DNA from: Homarus americanus
Taxonomy: Eukaryota; Arthropoda; Malacostraca; Decapoda; Nephropidae
Assembly (NCBI RefSeq): GCF_018991925.1
Contig: NW_024738608.1
Location: 2,880,443-2,944,442, forward strand
Direction: 5' to 3'
Length of the DNA: 64,000 nt
Each line of letters starts with the position of its first letter. Within the stretch, counting starts at the first letter, position 1. Shown here one piece after another: positions 1-10,400 of this stretch. The notes beneath the pieces were generated by a model. That model ran no database searches, had not been told where the DNA came from, and worked only from the letters and a program-made list of their open reading frames with translations. The translations under genes and the position numbers were made by a program.

Positions 1-2188
1 TAACAATGATCACAGAGAAATCAGGTTCACCCTAAATTGGGAAACGAAAAACAATGACAATATGGTCAGAGTCCCAAACTTTCGGTTGGCGGATTATCAG
101 GGGTTAAGAAGGTACCTAGGTGAGGTCACCTGGGAACAGTCACGTCAGTCACCAGTAGGAAGGGGTGAGGTCATAGATGACACAACAATTGATCATGACG
201 CAACAATTGATCATGACTATAATATATTCACTAGTATACTACATAAAGCACAAGAACAAAATATACCATACAGAAAAATTAGGTCAAATAAGAATGAGCC
301 AAGGTGGATGACCAGAAAACTTAAACATGACATAGGAATAAGGAAAGGAATATATAAGAAATTAAAGGGAGGGGAGTAGCAGCTCAGAAATAGGTATAAT
401 GAACTAGTTAGGAATGTTAAGAAAAATGTAAGGAAAGCAAAGAGAGACTATGAAATCAAAATAGCAAGAGAATCCAAGGCGAATCCCAAGGGATTTTTCC
501 AGGTATAGAGAACAAAGGTCAAGGACAAAGTTGGGCCTTTAAAGTCAGGGAGGGGAGAAGTGATAAATGGCAGTGAAGAAATAAGCAAAGCATTGAACAA
601 CTACTTCTTATCAGTTGTCACAGAGGAAATTTGCGATGAAATTCCAGAGGTGGAACTGATATTTAAGGGAAAGGAAGAAAAGAAATTAAAGAATATCGCT
701 ATCAGAAAAGAGGATGTTCTTAAGAAGATAAGTATACTAAAGAAGACAAAATTCCCAGGGCTGGATGAAATTTTTCCTCGAGTCTTGAAAGAGTGTAGGG
801 AACAGATTAGCTGACCCCTCGTAAACTAATTTCCAAAATCATTAAACACCGGAGTTGTGCCAGACTTGTGGAAACAGAGGGAGACAGAGCATCAGCGTCA
901 AATTACCGGCCGATCAGTTTGACGTCAGTAGTGTGAAATTTCTTGAATCAATTATAGCAGATAACATCCGATTGCATTTAGAGAAAAGCAAATTAATCTA
1001 CGACTCTCAACATGGGTTTACAAAGGGAAAATCTTGTCTAACAAATCTGCTGACATTTTTTAGGAAAGTCTTCGAGGCAGTAGATAATGACGAAAATTAC
1101 GATGTTATTTACTTAGACTTTAGCAAAGCATTTGACAGAGTACCCCATCAGAGGCTTCTGAGAAAAATTAAGGCTCATGGTATCGAGGGGAAAGTTTTAA
1201 GTTGGATAAAATCATGGCTCACCGATAGAACGCAGAGGGTCAGCGTAGATGGTGTTAAATCTGAGTGGGGTCGTGTAACCAGTGGGGTTCCCCAGGGGTC
1301 ACTACTAAGCCCACTCTTGTTCATAATCTACATAAACGATCTAGATACTGGGATCAGCAGTGATATAAGCAAGTTTGCGGATGACACCAAAATAGGGCGG
1401 CAGATTAATTCAGGGCAGGATGCAAATGCATTACAGGATGATCTAAATAAACTGCAGGGGTGAACTGAAAAATGGCAAATGAAATTCAACACCAGCAAGT
1501 GCAGCGTCCTTAATATTGGAAGAACAAATACTGTCAATATATACAGCCTTAACAACATCAACCTAGAGAAGTCGACTTGTGAAAGAGACCTAGGGGTACT
1601 TGTAAGCCCGGACCTACGGCCTAGAAACCAGTGCGTTAATGTTCAAAATAAGGCAAACAGAGTATTGGGTTTTATATCTAGAAGTGTAAGTAATAAGAGT
1701 GCAGAGGTCTTATTGCAACTATACAGTATCTTGCGCTAGTCAGGCCGCACCTCGATTATGCGGTTCAGTTCTGGTGCCCTTATTATAGAATGGATATCAA
1801 TTCACTAGAGTCGGTGCAGCGAAGAATGACGAAAATGATTCCGGGACTTAGAAACCTTCCATATCAGGATAGGTTAAAGAAATTAAAGTTGCATTCCCTA
1901 GAAAGACGAAGAGTGCGGGGAGATATGATAGAAGTATTCAAGTGGGTGAAAGGAATCAATAAAGGTGATATAGATAAAGTTCTTATAATATCCGAGCAGG
2001 ATAGGACTCGGAACAACGGATTCAAGTTGGATAAGTTTAGGTTTAGGAGGGAGATAGGAAGGAGCTGGTTTACAAATAGGGTGGTGGACGAGTGGAACAA
2101 GCTTAGCAACTTTGTAGTAAGTGCTGGAACGCTGGAAAGTTTCAAAGGGAGGCTGGATAGATTCATGGATGATAGAGAGTGGTCGTAA
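1..2188 (+). pseudogene. LINE family C, ORF2 (endonuclease end + reverse transcriptase), broken
   Basis: This is the 3' part of a non-LTR retrotransposon ORF2, whose protein nicks target DNA and copies the element RNA onto it. The first bases encode an NDH motif, the usual S/NDH end of the AP-type endonuclease. A linker with FRLADY follows, then reverse transcriptase motifs: LDFSKAFDRVPH near 1110-1150, SGVPQGS near 1280-1300 and the catalytic FADD near 1372-1386. The C-terminal domain with QRRM and NGFKLDKFRFRR ends at 2188. The frame breaks with a stop at 377-379, another stop near 507, frameshifts around 814-930 and stops at 1461 and 1737, so no full protein is possible. It matches, piece for piece, the better preserved copy at 61.15-63.25 kb. 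The 5' end lies outside the window. The CR1/L2-like placement rests on protein motifs only. Confidence 0.85.
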
Positions 2189-2261
2189 CTCTCGACAGGA
2201 GCTGCCATGCGCAGGCCAACCGGCCTATTGCAGACTCCTTATTTTCTTATGTTCTTATGTC
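2189..2261 (+). repeat. 3' UTR and octamer tail of LINE family C
   Basis: The short 3' region carries a 'caggccaaccggcctattgc' block and ends in two units of TTCTTATG. The same layout ends the copies at 63252-63321 (sense), 2898-2985 (antisense) and 6272-6467 (antisense). A microsatellite-like 3' end in place of poly(A) is typical of CR1/L2-type LINEs, which prime on such repeats. Sequence of another LINE family begins directly after it. Confidence 0.8.
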
Positions 2262-2897
2262 CCATGACCGCAAGCAGGGTGTGGTGATTAATAGCATGAA
2301 ATCTTCATGTGTACCCATGACAAGTGGGATACCCCAGGGCAGTGTACTTGGCCCGTTGTTGTTTGTTTGTTTCCAAATGACCTATTGGAAGCTATACATT
2401 CCGCCATACAAATGTTCGCGGACGATGCCAAGTTATTCAGAGAAATTAAGAACCAAACGGACTGTGAAGAGCTACAAAGTAATCTCTGTCCGCTTCAGGA
2501 GTTGTCAAAGGAATGGATGTTTAAATTTACCGTCACGATATGGAAGAGGATGGCTAGTTTTACCAACAGTAAAGTGGCATATCACATGTCCTATCGGAAC
2601 TAAGAAACAACATTAACAGTCCTAATGTTGACAACGAACTGAAGTTTTTGGACCATTATGAGAATGTGAATCAAACACCTTATTTTTGAAGAGCGTTGCT
2701 AACTCTTCAAAAATGAGGTGCTTCCCTGTCTGGAGTACTGGTCCCCGAGATATGCTAGAGACTGTCAGTTAATTGAAAATGTCCAAAGAGGGCCACCAGA
2801 ATTAGAACACCTGTAATTACCTAGCTTATGCTATGGGCGGGCAAGGGGTGACTTCATAGAAATCTAAAAACACCTTGGAGATTACTCAGTCGAGTGT
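2262..2897 (+). pseudogene. CR1-A LINE reverse transcriptase fragment
   Basis: This fragment begins in the middle of the reverse transcriptase at HDRKQ and shows SGIPQGSVLGPLLF, a frameshifted ADDAKLF (catalytic FADD region), and then the C-terminal QLIENVQR region near 2770-2800. It is full of small indels. It abuts the tail of LINE C at 2261, as if LINE C had inserted into this element; the matching left half would lie outside the window. It belongs to the same family (CR1-A here) as the long copies at 11.66-29.34 kb (+) and 41.33-60.97 kb (-). Confidence 0.75.
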
Positions 2898-2985
2898 CCA
2901 TAAGAACATAATAATGGAGGAAACTGCAGCGGGCCTACTGGCCAATACTAGGCAGCCCCGTTTACACCCAACCACTAACTTACTT
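2898..2985 (-). repeat. Antisense 3' end of LINE family C
   Basis: Read on the - strand this matches the last about 90 bp of the LINE C copy at 63240-63320: GGTTGGGTGTAAACGGG, then the block with 'gggccaataggcccgctgca', then the TTCTTATG tail (seen here as cataagaacataa). It is a severely 5'-truncated insertion between two CR1-A fragments. Confidence 0.8.
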
Positions 2986-3490
2986 TTATCCTCTTCACCA
3001 CTGATCGACTTGTTAGCTGCTTGGGCGGTCGGTCACATCTCTGTTACGCACTGACTCCTGAATATAGCTATGCCTGCTCCAGTGTTGGCCAAGCCTGGTC
3101 TTGAAACAGCTATCACTCGGTGCCGACACAACACTCTCTGGCAAATTGTTCCAGGAGTTTACATTTCTCACCCTGAAAAAGTTTGCCCCCAGTTTTCTGG
3201 ACTTGTGGCTTCTTCAACCTTGAAGTGTGGCCCATTCTGAGGGAGGGCGTGTGCCAGCTCCAGATATGGACACTCGACTGAGTAGTGCCCCCTGAGATGC
3301 TTATAAACTTCAATTAGGTCGCCCTTCGCCCGTCTGTAGTATGAGACAGGCAGTTGCAGGCGTTCTAAGCTCTCTGGGTAACTGAGATGCTGTAGTGCAG
3401 GCACCAGTCTGGTGGCCCTCCTTTGGACATTTTCAATCAACTGAGTCTCTCGCATATCTCGGGGACCTGACGGTGTGACAATACTCCCTT
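2986..3490 (-). pseudogene. CR1-A LINE 3' end, antisense
   Basis: The - strand encodes the C-terminal end of the CR1-A reverse transcriptase: LIENVQRRATRLVPALQHLSY, then RRAKGDLIEVYKHL, followed by the 3' UTR and a tail rich in AAAAGTAAG. The same stretch is found antisense at 41.33-41.9 kb and sense at 40.5-41.1 kb. The left edge (plus strand 'ttacttttatcctcttcacc') is the 3' tail. The right edge stops at the 'gagatatgc' region, so the copy is 5'-truncated at about 500 bp. Confidence 0.8.
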
Positions 3491-3512
3491 CCTTAGTTTA
3501 ACCGTCTCCCTA

Positions 3513-3513
3513 A

Positions 3514-3545
<32 letters not shown>
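3513..3545. repeat. (AAT)n microsatellite
   Basis: About eleven AAT units follow the CR1-A fragment. AAT is the dominant microsatellite class of the window. Confidence 0.95.
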
Positions 3546-3546
<1 letters not shown>

Positions 3547-3694
3547 GTGTTCCAAATCTGTTTTATTTTTTAAATTGATTGTTTTTTCTTATCGTAATAC
3601 CTTTTTTGTCTGGTGCAAAAAAATAACAGGATAGGCTTAAATTCGTCATTATGATTGATTTCCTTACTTGTTCTTAAATTTATAGTAGAGCCTG
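3546..3694. other. AT-rich spacer, nothing recognised
   Basis: Short AT-rich sequence between the AAT microsatellite and the minisatellite. No coding signal or known repeat is recognised. Confidence 0.5.
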
Positions 3695-4030
3695 AACGTA
3701 TACTTAAACCTGTACATGTACTTTACTTGTACTTAAATATGTACTTGTACTTGAACTCGTATTTGTATTTCAACCTGTACTTGTACTTAAATCTGAACTT
3801 GTATTTAAACCCGAACTTGTACTTAGACCTGTTCTTGTACTTAAAGTAAACCTGTACTTGTACTTAAAGTAAACCTGTACTTGTACTTAAACTTGTACTT
3901 AAACCTGAACTTGTACTTAGATATATACTTGTGTTTAAACATGTACTTAAACCTGTACTTGTACCATTATCTACACTTAAATATGTACTTGTACTAAACC
4001 AGCACCTGTACTTAAACTTGCACTTGAATA
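3695..4030. repeat. Degenerate minisatellite, core ACTTGTACTTAAACCTGT
   Basis: Imperfect copies of an approximately 18-bp unit, itself built of 6-bp steps (ACTTGT, ACTTAA, ACCTGT), run for about 335 bp. Because unit lengths are multiples of three, the array stays open as a Leu/Tyr/Asn-rich reading frame. I regard that as a by-product of the repeat. Confidence 0.85.
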
Positions 4031-4099
4031 TTATTTGGGTGGAGAATTGTATGACTAGACGTGAACGAGTAGCCCGGGGCCCTCACCACTGGCATTGCC

Positions 4100-4302
4100 G
4101 ACCTTGTCCTGGAACCCTCACCTGATGCACTCTTGACCTTGCCCTGGGGTCCATCCTTCCTACAGGTGTAGGTGACCTCACCGTCAGCCAGTCCGGGGTC
4201 AGGGGAGGTGAAGTCGGTCACATCGCACCAACACCCCTCTTGGAATGACGCCCCTCCAGGCGTCTGGATCTGTTGAAGTGTCACAGTTGTACCACACCGC
4301 AC
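4100..4302 (-). other. Possible eroded exon, sushi-like pattern (doubtful)
   Basis: Two overlapping - strand frames look protein-like. One reads AVWYNCDTSTDPDAWRGVIP and then RGVLVRCD; a shifted one continues as VTDFTSPDPGLADGEV and then TYTCRKDG. Joined by one frameshift they give regularly spaced cysteines and a G-E-V-x-Y-x-C pattern that recalls a sushi/CCP module. A donor-like CAG|GTGAGG follows on the - strand at about 4117-4125. No family match can be made by eye and no flanking exon is seen. It could be chance in a GC-richer patch. Confidence 0.2.
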
Positions 4303-4345
4303 CTGGCCTGACCTGACCTGACCTACCCTGACCTGATCTACCCTG
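4303..4345. repeat. Short (CCTGA)n-like tract
   Basis: About six to seven imperfect units of CCTGA or CCTAC. It is too short and irregular to be read as telomeric DNA. Confidence 0.6.
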
Positions 4346-6271
4346 AGTTTTACCTAATAATAACCTTTGGCACCTTGCTTTTAAGTCTAGGCTAATCTTA
4401 ACCAAAATACCGCGTTCTATTTTACTTTCCCATACCTAACCTCCCCATGTCTAGACCTAGCGTAAGATTAACTCTGTCCTAATCTCAACCTGACGAAAAA
4501 ATTAAAGTGGAGGTGGGTCCTGTAGACCTTAGGGCTTGTTAGGGACCAGTGTGGAGACCGCACACAGTATACCAAACCTTCGGGAGGCGGGTGCTGTGTG
4601 CACTCGGTCGTCCCATCCCTCATGACCTAAATTGACTCTGCAAGTTTACAAAACTTACCAAATTTTATCTTATTTAACCTAACCAAGCATGACGTAACTT
4701 ACCATGATCTGAGGTAACTTCTTTTGTAATCTTGATTTTAACTCACCGAACATACAGTATTTCCGAGTGTAGCCTTACATAACCTAACTAATCTAGTCTT
4801 AGTTGTTATATATTTGAACGAAGTTAAATTTTATATCGAAGAAAAATTTTCTTTGTTGACTGATGCCTTTTAATCAGGTAAAAAATTATGAATAAAGAAT
4901 TTTGTATAGAGGGAGAATTTGTGAGAGTCAAAGTGCATGGTCCCATAACTATAGGTTTCTCATGGCGCGACCTACAGGCAGCGAACAGTCCACTCTAACG
5001 TTCGAGTCGCGTGGGATTGAACTAGAAAAAAAGAAAAGAAAAAAGTTACTATTAAAATGACTGAATCCTGAAATACGGCATGCGACCAGTAAAACGTATA
5101 AAGCATATATAAAGTACCGCAACCCTTACAGTACTTTACATTCTGTAACACAAAATGTAGTGTTTTGATATATCCCCTGGGTATGGGGATGTGTTGGTAT
5201 GTTTGCTCTGCTCACCAGATGCTTCTTTATGTTACTGTATTGCTTAGCGGGACATCCACCTTGCTACCGTAGATGGCTGGCGTGCCACCTAACCATTTGT
5301 TATACATTATTGAGGAGAGCGATGATGGCACGTCGAATTTCCTTTGATGTTTCGATTCTGCAACTGTCTTCCAATTCGTTTGGATGATTGTGGGGGAATG
5401 AATTGGCCGCAATAAAAGAGTCGAATCCCATGAGTTTAGATCATCATTCGTGCTTCAAGATTCTTTAACTAAAGGAGTATACACATGGATATCCCATCAT
5501 ATCCGTGATGATAAAGTTTTGATGTAAATTGACACAACCAAAGGGTAGAGGAGAAATACCACATAACCTGTGATTATTTCAGTCAACCATTTTACTTTGT
5601 GTTGTTTTCCTCCCTTAAATACATAATATCTAGGAAATGACAACTGTTCTGTTCAGGTTTCAAACAGTCCTTTCCTACTGGATGCCCCATATCATTCATC
5701 ATTTAAGTACTAGAGCTCTTGACCGTTGATTTTAATGTAAATATTAGCCTTGACTTATTTTAGTTGTCTAACTCACATAACATTGCACGATAAATGATAT
5801 TAGAGTTATATAGTCAGAGGTACCAACCCAGTAGATACATGTGTGTCTGTATTTTCTCATTTCAATTTTAGTCTGATATTAGGGTCGCGATACTTTTTAT
5901 TTTTTAGTGGGTGTACGTAGGAGTTACCCAATTCAATATCGACTTTATCCTTTCCGGTCAGTTACTTTATAAGCTGTCACTTCTTTATTTTCATTTGAAG
6001 TGTCCAGACGTACACTTTGGACTTTTCCGATTGGTACAGTCAGCGTTATCAATCCACCTTCTCTGTGACGTGTGAACCCCAAGATTATCAACTCGTGAAT
6101 CTGAAGCATTCACCTCATCTAAGGTTAATAGGGGATGGCCTGGAGTCTAAATATTGTGTCTTTTTACGACTTTCATGACCCAATAAACGGATGCATTTGA
6201 TTATATTGAACATTTGCATCAAAATATTAATCTTGTATAATTAAAGCAAATGCGTGTTTCTTGTCTCTACA
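4346..6271. other. AT-rich DNA without recognised feature
   Basis: I see no open frame with protein-like composition, no RNA gene and no match to other repeats of the window here. The only open frames (for example 5199-5387 +) are short and compositionally random. Confidence 0.5.
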
Positions 6272-6467
6272 TAAGAACATAAGAAAATAAGGAGTCTGCA
6301 ATAGGCCGGTTGGCCTGTGCATGGCAGCTCCTGTCGAGAGTTACTACCACTCTCTATCATCCATGAATCTATCTAGCCTCCTTTTGAAACTTTCCAGAGT
6401 TCCAGCACTTACTACAAAGTTGCTAAGCTTGTTCCACTCGTCCACCACCCTATTTGTGAACCAGTCA
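6272..6467 (-). repeat. LINE family C, 5'-truncated copy, antisense
   Basis: On the - strand this reads TNRVVDEWNKLSNF and then VVSAGTLESFK, then the ORF2 end, the short 3' UTR and the TTCTTATG tail, nearly identical to 2065-2260. It is about 195 bp, truncated at the 5' side. Its closeness to the copy at 1-2261 suggests both come from the same active subfamily. Confidence 0.85.
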
Positions 6468-6842
6468 CCGGTTCCTTCCTGTGCTCGTGTGCTGTGACTC
6501 TTGGAGTGTTGTGGTGGTGGAATGTGAACCTCACCGGTTGAATAGCCTGGTAGTCTACACTCTACACAGACAACCAGGTCATTCAGCCGTGAACCCATAA
6601 ACATATTAACAACTGTATACCTGTAACTAGAACTACGTACTTTTAAAAAAAAAATTGACAGTAGTTTTAAGTGTATCTTTATTCCTTTCTTGATTGCTAC
6701 TCATTGCTACTAAGTGTGTTACAACTGTAAGTAGTGGGGGGCCCCCCTGCTGACAACTGAGAATAAATATAGGTAATATCCAAGGTTAATAGAAACAATA
6801 AAATCTAGTAATAATGACACATTTACAAATTATTTATTCCAT
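6468..6842. other. Intergenic, with a GGGGGGCCCCCC palindrome
   Basis: No gene is seen. A 12-bp perfect GC palindrome (6 G followed by 6 C) sits near 6737-6748, about 95 bp beyond the end of the hAT coding remnant. It might be part of that element's terminal region, but no paired terminus was found. Confidence 0.3.
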
Positions 6843-7577
6843 TCAAAGAAAGCGTATACATTCATTTACAAATGCACTTTTCGTGATTTTTTCTAGCAAA
6901 ATGTCTGACTCGGTGCTTAATAGCATCAGATTGTTGAGTGTCTCCTGGCGCATCGTGGTCCGCAGCCTGTTTTTGATCAGTTTCATTTTTGAGAAGGAAC
7001 GCTCCCCGGTAGAATTGGAGACCATTAGCACCAGATTTATCCTCAAAACCGTTTCTGCATTTGGAAATGCTGATTGTAAGCCATCGTTTTCCGCGGCTTT
7101 TGCATACAACTTTACCAGAGACGGGAATTGAATCATTTCATTGGAGATGTTTTTATCAATATCTTTTCCATAAGTTTGCAGAAGATTTTCTGAAGCAGAA
7201 TGAATGGCATCGGCTGACATGGTTTCCAGATTGCTTAAAAAGCCGAAGCGATCCTTCACCAACGTGTATGCAATAATCCTATCGTTTAGGGATACCACTA
7301 GGTGATCAATGACTGTGAGGAAGCACTTTGTTCGGAAATTCTCTCTTGGACTGAGATCCACTTTACTTGAACGTCCATAATCCAGTGGAGCGAGCCGTAC
7401 GTTTGATCGCCTCTGACGTCCTGAATGGACAAACTCAGTGCTTCCTGCCAGATCTTTTGCTTTTTTTTTCCTCATAGGCATCAAAACTGTCTCTCTTTCT
7501 AAGGAAACTAGCGAATTTATTGCTGATTGAAGTATTAGTTTTGGATCTTGAAGAAGTTTGTGTGGTGTAGTGTTCAC
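6843..7577 (-). pseudogene. hAT transposase C-terminal part
   Basis: A 244-codon - strand frame carries the hAT dimerisation signature near residues 185-230: SNSTGERSFSKMKLIKNRLR, then LNNLMLLSTESDIL. This is the region through which hAT transposases, and ZMYM/ZBED-type domesticated relatives, dimerise. Upstream parts (residues 80-170) fit the insertion-domain end of the same family. The BED finger and the first catalytic segment are missing, no terminal inverted repeats or 8-bp duplication were found, and a normal hAT protein is 500-700 residues. I read it as a 5'-truncated remnant. An exon of a hAT-derived host gene is possible because this frame is intact. Confidence 0.75.
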
Positions 7578-7628
7578 TTATTTATACAGCCTTTTTATTA
7601 TTTTATTACAATCTCTGTGTTAAATAAG

Positions 7629-7964
7629 TTAAATCAGTTCACCAAACATGAGTTTTAGTAGGAAACATTTGTGGCGGCCTGGTGGAGTTACGATAAGTGG
7701 TGCATAGCGAGTGTAAGGCAATCTGTTCCACCTGTTTATCGCTCTGTGGTAAAGGTTTTTAAAACTGTTTTTTACAATGCTTTGGGTGGGCCGTAGGTGT
7801 GGGGGGGCTCCTAGATGTGGGGAGCCCTGGGCGTGCGCCCGGTACGCCTTCCCCATAATTCGGGCCTGACTGTAACTATGCAAGCGGTGGTGCATTGGAA
7901 GCACTAATGTTATCAGTATACTATATGATTCTCTATTAAAACATGGATCACACACAGACAACAT
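7629..7964 (-). pseudogene. Possible LINE reverse transcriptase C-terminus
   Basis: A 111-codon - strand frame ends with FKNLYHRAINRWNRLPY, resembling the conserved (F)xxRxxxxWNxLP motif at the C-terminus of many LINE ORF2 proteins, here after VKNS. The upstream half (LHSYSQARIMG and a His/Pro-rich stretch) is not recognised. No reverse transcriptase core lies next to it, so if real it is a short truncated copy of a family not otherwise seen in the window. Confidence 0.3.
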
Positions 7965-8770
7965 GGAGCATAATCATACAGACATACAAGCATATTTGAT
8001 TAAATGTCTTATGGGTTCGCGGCTGAATAGCCTGGCTGCGTTGACCATTCAACCTAAGGTCATGAAATTTTACCGGATAAGACAAAACTGTCGCCCCAGT
8101 GACCTCACCTGGGTTGTTTGATGGCAAACTCTCCCATGATTTTGCTGATATCTAATTTCTATGTGCTACCCGAACGTCCACCCTCTTATAATCCGGTGTC
8201 ATTGGTGGTAACCCTTGTCCAGTTAGGTCATAACTCCTGCCACCTTATGTCTACCTGAGGTGATTAGTCTGAGGCCACAGTTTAGCTTCCCTTGAGTGTG
8301 GGTAACATTTAGATAATGAGGGACAAGTACAGTTAGTGGTGACATATTTGATCAGTGATTCCCTGTGGCTGCGTAACACTACATAATACACTTTATATAA
8401 CGCAATAGAACAAATTGATTTAATACACCGTTTAACATATTATTAAATATGTTAAACTAGGTTAGCTAAATTAAACTATGTGTGTTAAATAGATTGTAAC
8501 ATAATATAAAACTTTGTAAAACAACTTACCACACTGGTGTACCACTCCCATGAAGGAGAAAAACGGGTGAAACCTGCATTAAAAACTGACAATGTAACTT
8601 ACTTTGCCAACCTCGTACCAGTGGCCCTCGTACATCTGGTTCTGGAAATATGGCGCTGGTGTCACTGCCACACATGCGGGCAATTCATCACCCTGCACAC
8701 ACGCCCACCATACCATCACCTAGAACCCAGCACCAGAGAAGTGAGGGGAGAAGAGTTAGAAAGGAGAGTA
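7965..8770. other. Intergenic AT-rich DNA with one perfect hairpin
   Basis: No gene is recognised. At 8430-8457 lies a perfect 12-bp inverted repeat (GTTTAACATATT / AATATGTTAAAC) around a 4-nt loop ATTA, followed by further TTAAAC words. Confidence 0.5.
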
Positions 8771-8846
8771 GATAGATTTTTTTTTTCGGGGATTAGCCCA
8801 CCCGGGCACAGGTCACTGACCCACATCGGGGCCTGGGGGCGAAAAT

Positions 8847-9045
<199 letters not shown>

Positions 9046-9367
9046 TACACCTTTTCACATATCCGTTGAGACATTGAATCATAACTATTTGCCAAATTTC
9101 ATAACCGAATGACAGACAGAACACATATCGAATGACAATCTAAAATAACTGTTCCTTCATGCTAACGGAAATGATTGTATAAGTTATGAAGTTGACAGAC
9201 GTGAACAATAAACCGACAGTCTACATATAGTTTGAGAATGTAACAATGGGAGAATGACATACCACCAACAGTTATTTTAGATTGTCATTCGATATGTGTT
9301 CTGTCATTCGGTTATGAAATTTGTCAAATAGTTATGTAACAATGTCTCAACGGATATGTGAAAAGGT

Positions 9368-9369
<2 letters not shown>
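9046..9369. mobile_element. Inverted-repeat (fold-back/MITE-like) element inside a microsatellite
   Basis: Left arm 9046-9152 and right arm 9267-9369 are reverse complements over about 100 bp with only a few differences (for example one extra GACA in the left arm). The outer ends read CCTTTTCACATATCCGTTGA on both strands. The 114-bp spacer 9153-9266 has no open frame. AAT repeats lie on both outer sides, so a TAA/TTA target duplication, as made by PIF/Harbinger-type transposons, would be invisible. No other copy is present in the window. Confidence 0.75.

Positions 9370-9441
<72 letters not shown>
9370..9441. repeat. (AAT)n microsatellite, right side of the hairpin element
   Basis: About 23 AAT units. 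It is probably the continuation of the array at 8847-9045 before the hairpin element came in. Confidence 0.95.
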
Positions 9442-9715
9442 CAATAGTGAGAAACAATATATGTATGTTGTGTTGTCAATGGTAAGAGAAACAATTGAGA
9501 CCTTGCAATTGTGTATAAATGAGGCAGAAAGTCAGATCAGCAACCTGGGACTTGGTCACAATTTTCGTGATGCCATATGGCAGCAGGGTCTACCATTAGA
9601 CAACACATTATGCTTCCAATATCTTCCCAGGCGGTAGTACCTCCCTGTTTGATAGCTGCCTACTTAGAAGGAAGAGCAGTAACAGAAGAATGGAGTTTAA
9701 ACCTGGTTTTTCAGA

Positions 9716-9717
<2 letters not shown>

Positions 9718-9774
<57 letters not shown>
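9718..9774. repeat. (CT)n microsatellite
   Basis: About 28 pure CT units. Confidence 0.95.
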
Positions 9775-9777
<3 letters not shown>

Positions 9778-10308
9778 TGGCTTTACTGCTTTCGGTGGCT
9801 GTTGCTGTTAGTTGGTGTTGTTTGTGATAGTTATTGTTTTGCCTTAATTTTGTTTTGGAAAGTAACTTCATTCATTGTCTACAGACTTGTTCCGTATGGT
9901 CCTCCTCTCACCATTAAGAGGAGGATCTTACTGACTATTATTCATTTTTTTTTTTTTTAATATTCAACATTTAAAAGTTTACTCGTCGTTTTGGGTGGCG
10001 TATCTGTTTGTTACTTTGTTTTGGTCTTCAATTATCCAGTGTTAATTCAGGAGGAAACCAGAGTGCCCGGAGAAAACCTGTGGTGTTTCGTTGGGTACAA
10101 GGTCAATATAGAGGGGTTGGGTCACCCTCCTCACATGCCACTCGCAATGGTGGAAGCAAACACCCCACCGCTGTACAGTGCAATTATTATTGAAGTGCAG
10201 GTGTGTTGCAGGTGTATGCGTGTGTCTGACATGGACCTGGGTCAAATATATGGATGGTACAAAAGTCGTGATATATAGACATCCCGAGGAGGGTTGGGGG
10301 AAGGTGTT
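9775..10308. other. No gene recognised
   Basis: The stretch contains a T-run near 9946-9958 and a 'gtgcccggagaaaacctg' word near 10064-10081 but no supported gene. The open frames here are short and disagree with each other. Confidence 0.4.
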
Positions 10309-10357
10309 GGGCGATCGGTCACGTCTCTGTTACGCACTGTTGGCAAGTACTGGGCAT
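10309..10357 (-). repeat. CR1-A LINE 3' end fragment, antisense
   Basis: About 49 bp match the antisense CR1-A 3' UTR at 41440-41500 (GGGCGATCGGTCACGTCTCT, then GTTACGCACTGTTGGCAAGT). It is interrupted at its right edge by an AAT-tailed insertion. Confidence 0.75.
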
Positions 10358-10400
10358 AATAATAATTGACGATTTATTGAGAGAAAATAGCAACCAAAGC
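10358..10400 (-). repeat. 3' end of an (ATT)n-tailed retroposon, antisense
   Basis: Read on the - strand it ends in TCAATAAATCGTCAATTATT and further ATT units, which then meet the interrupted CR1-A sequence. The same end (CAATAAACCGTTAATTATT then ATT units) closes the 959-bp insert in Gypsy2 at 26304. AATAAA just before the tail suggests a polyadenylation signal. How far the element extends to the right is unknown. Confidence 0.45.

Noticed and set aside
3655..4030. Leu/Tyr/Asn-rich protein of the 3.7-4.0 kb region
   Set aside because: Translation of an 18-bp minisatellite.
4303..4345. Internal telomere-like tract (CCTGA)n
   Set aside because: Only six to seven irregular units; no longer array and no TTAGG repeat.
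5000..5040. tRNA-like 'gttcgagtc' word
   Set aside because: No acceptor stem, D-arm or anticodon arm can be placed around it.
9991..10369. Overlapping frames around 'gtgcccggagaaaacctg' as a gene
   Set aside because: Several short frames on both strands disagree. No domain or splice signals, and the right end is LINE 3' sequence.
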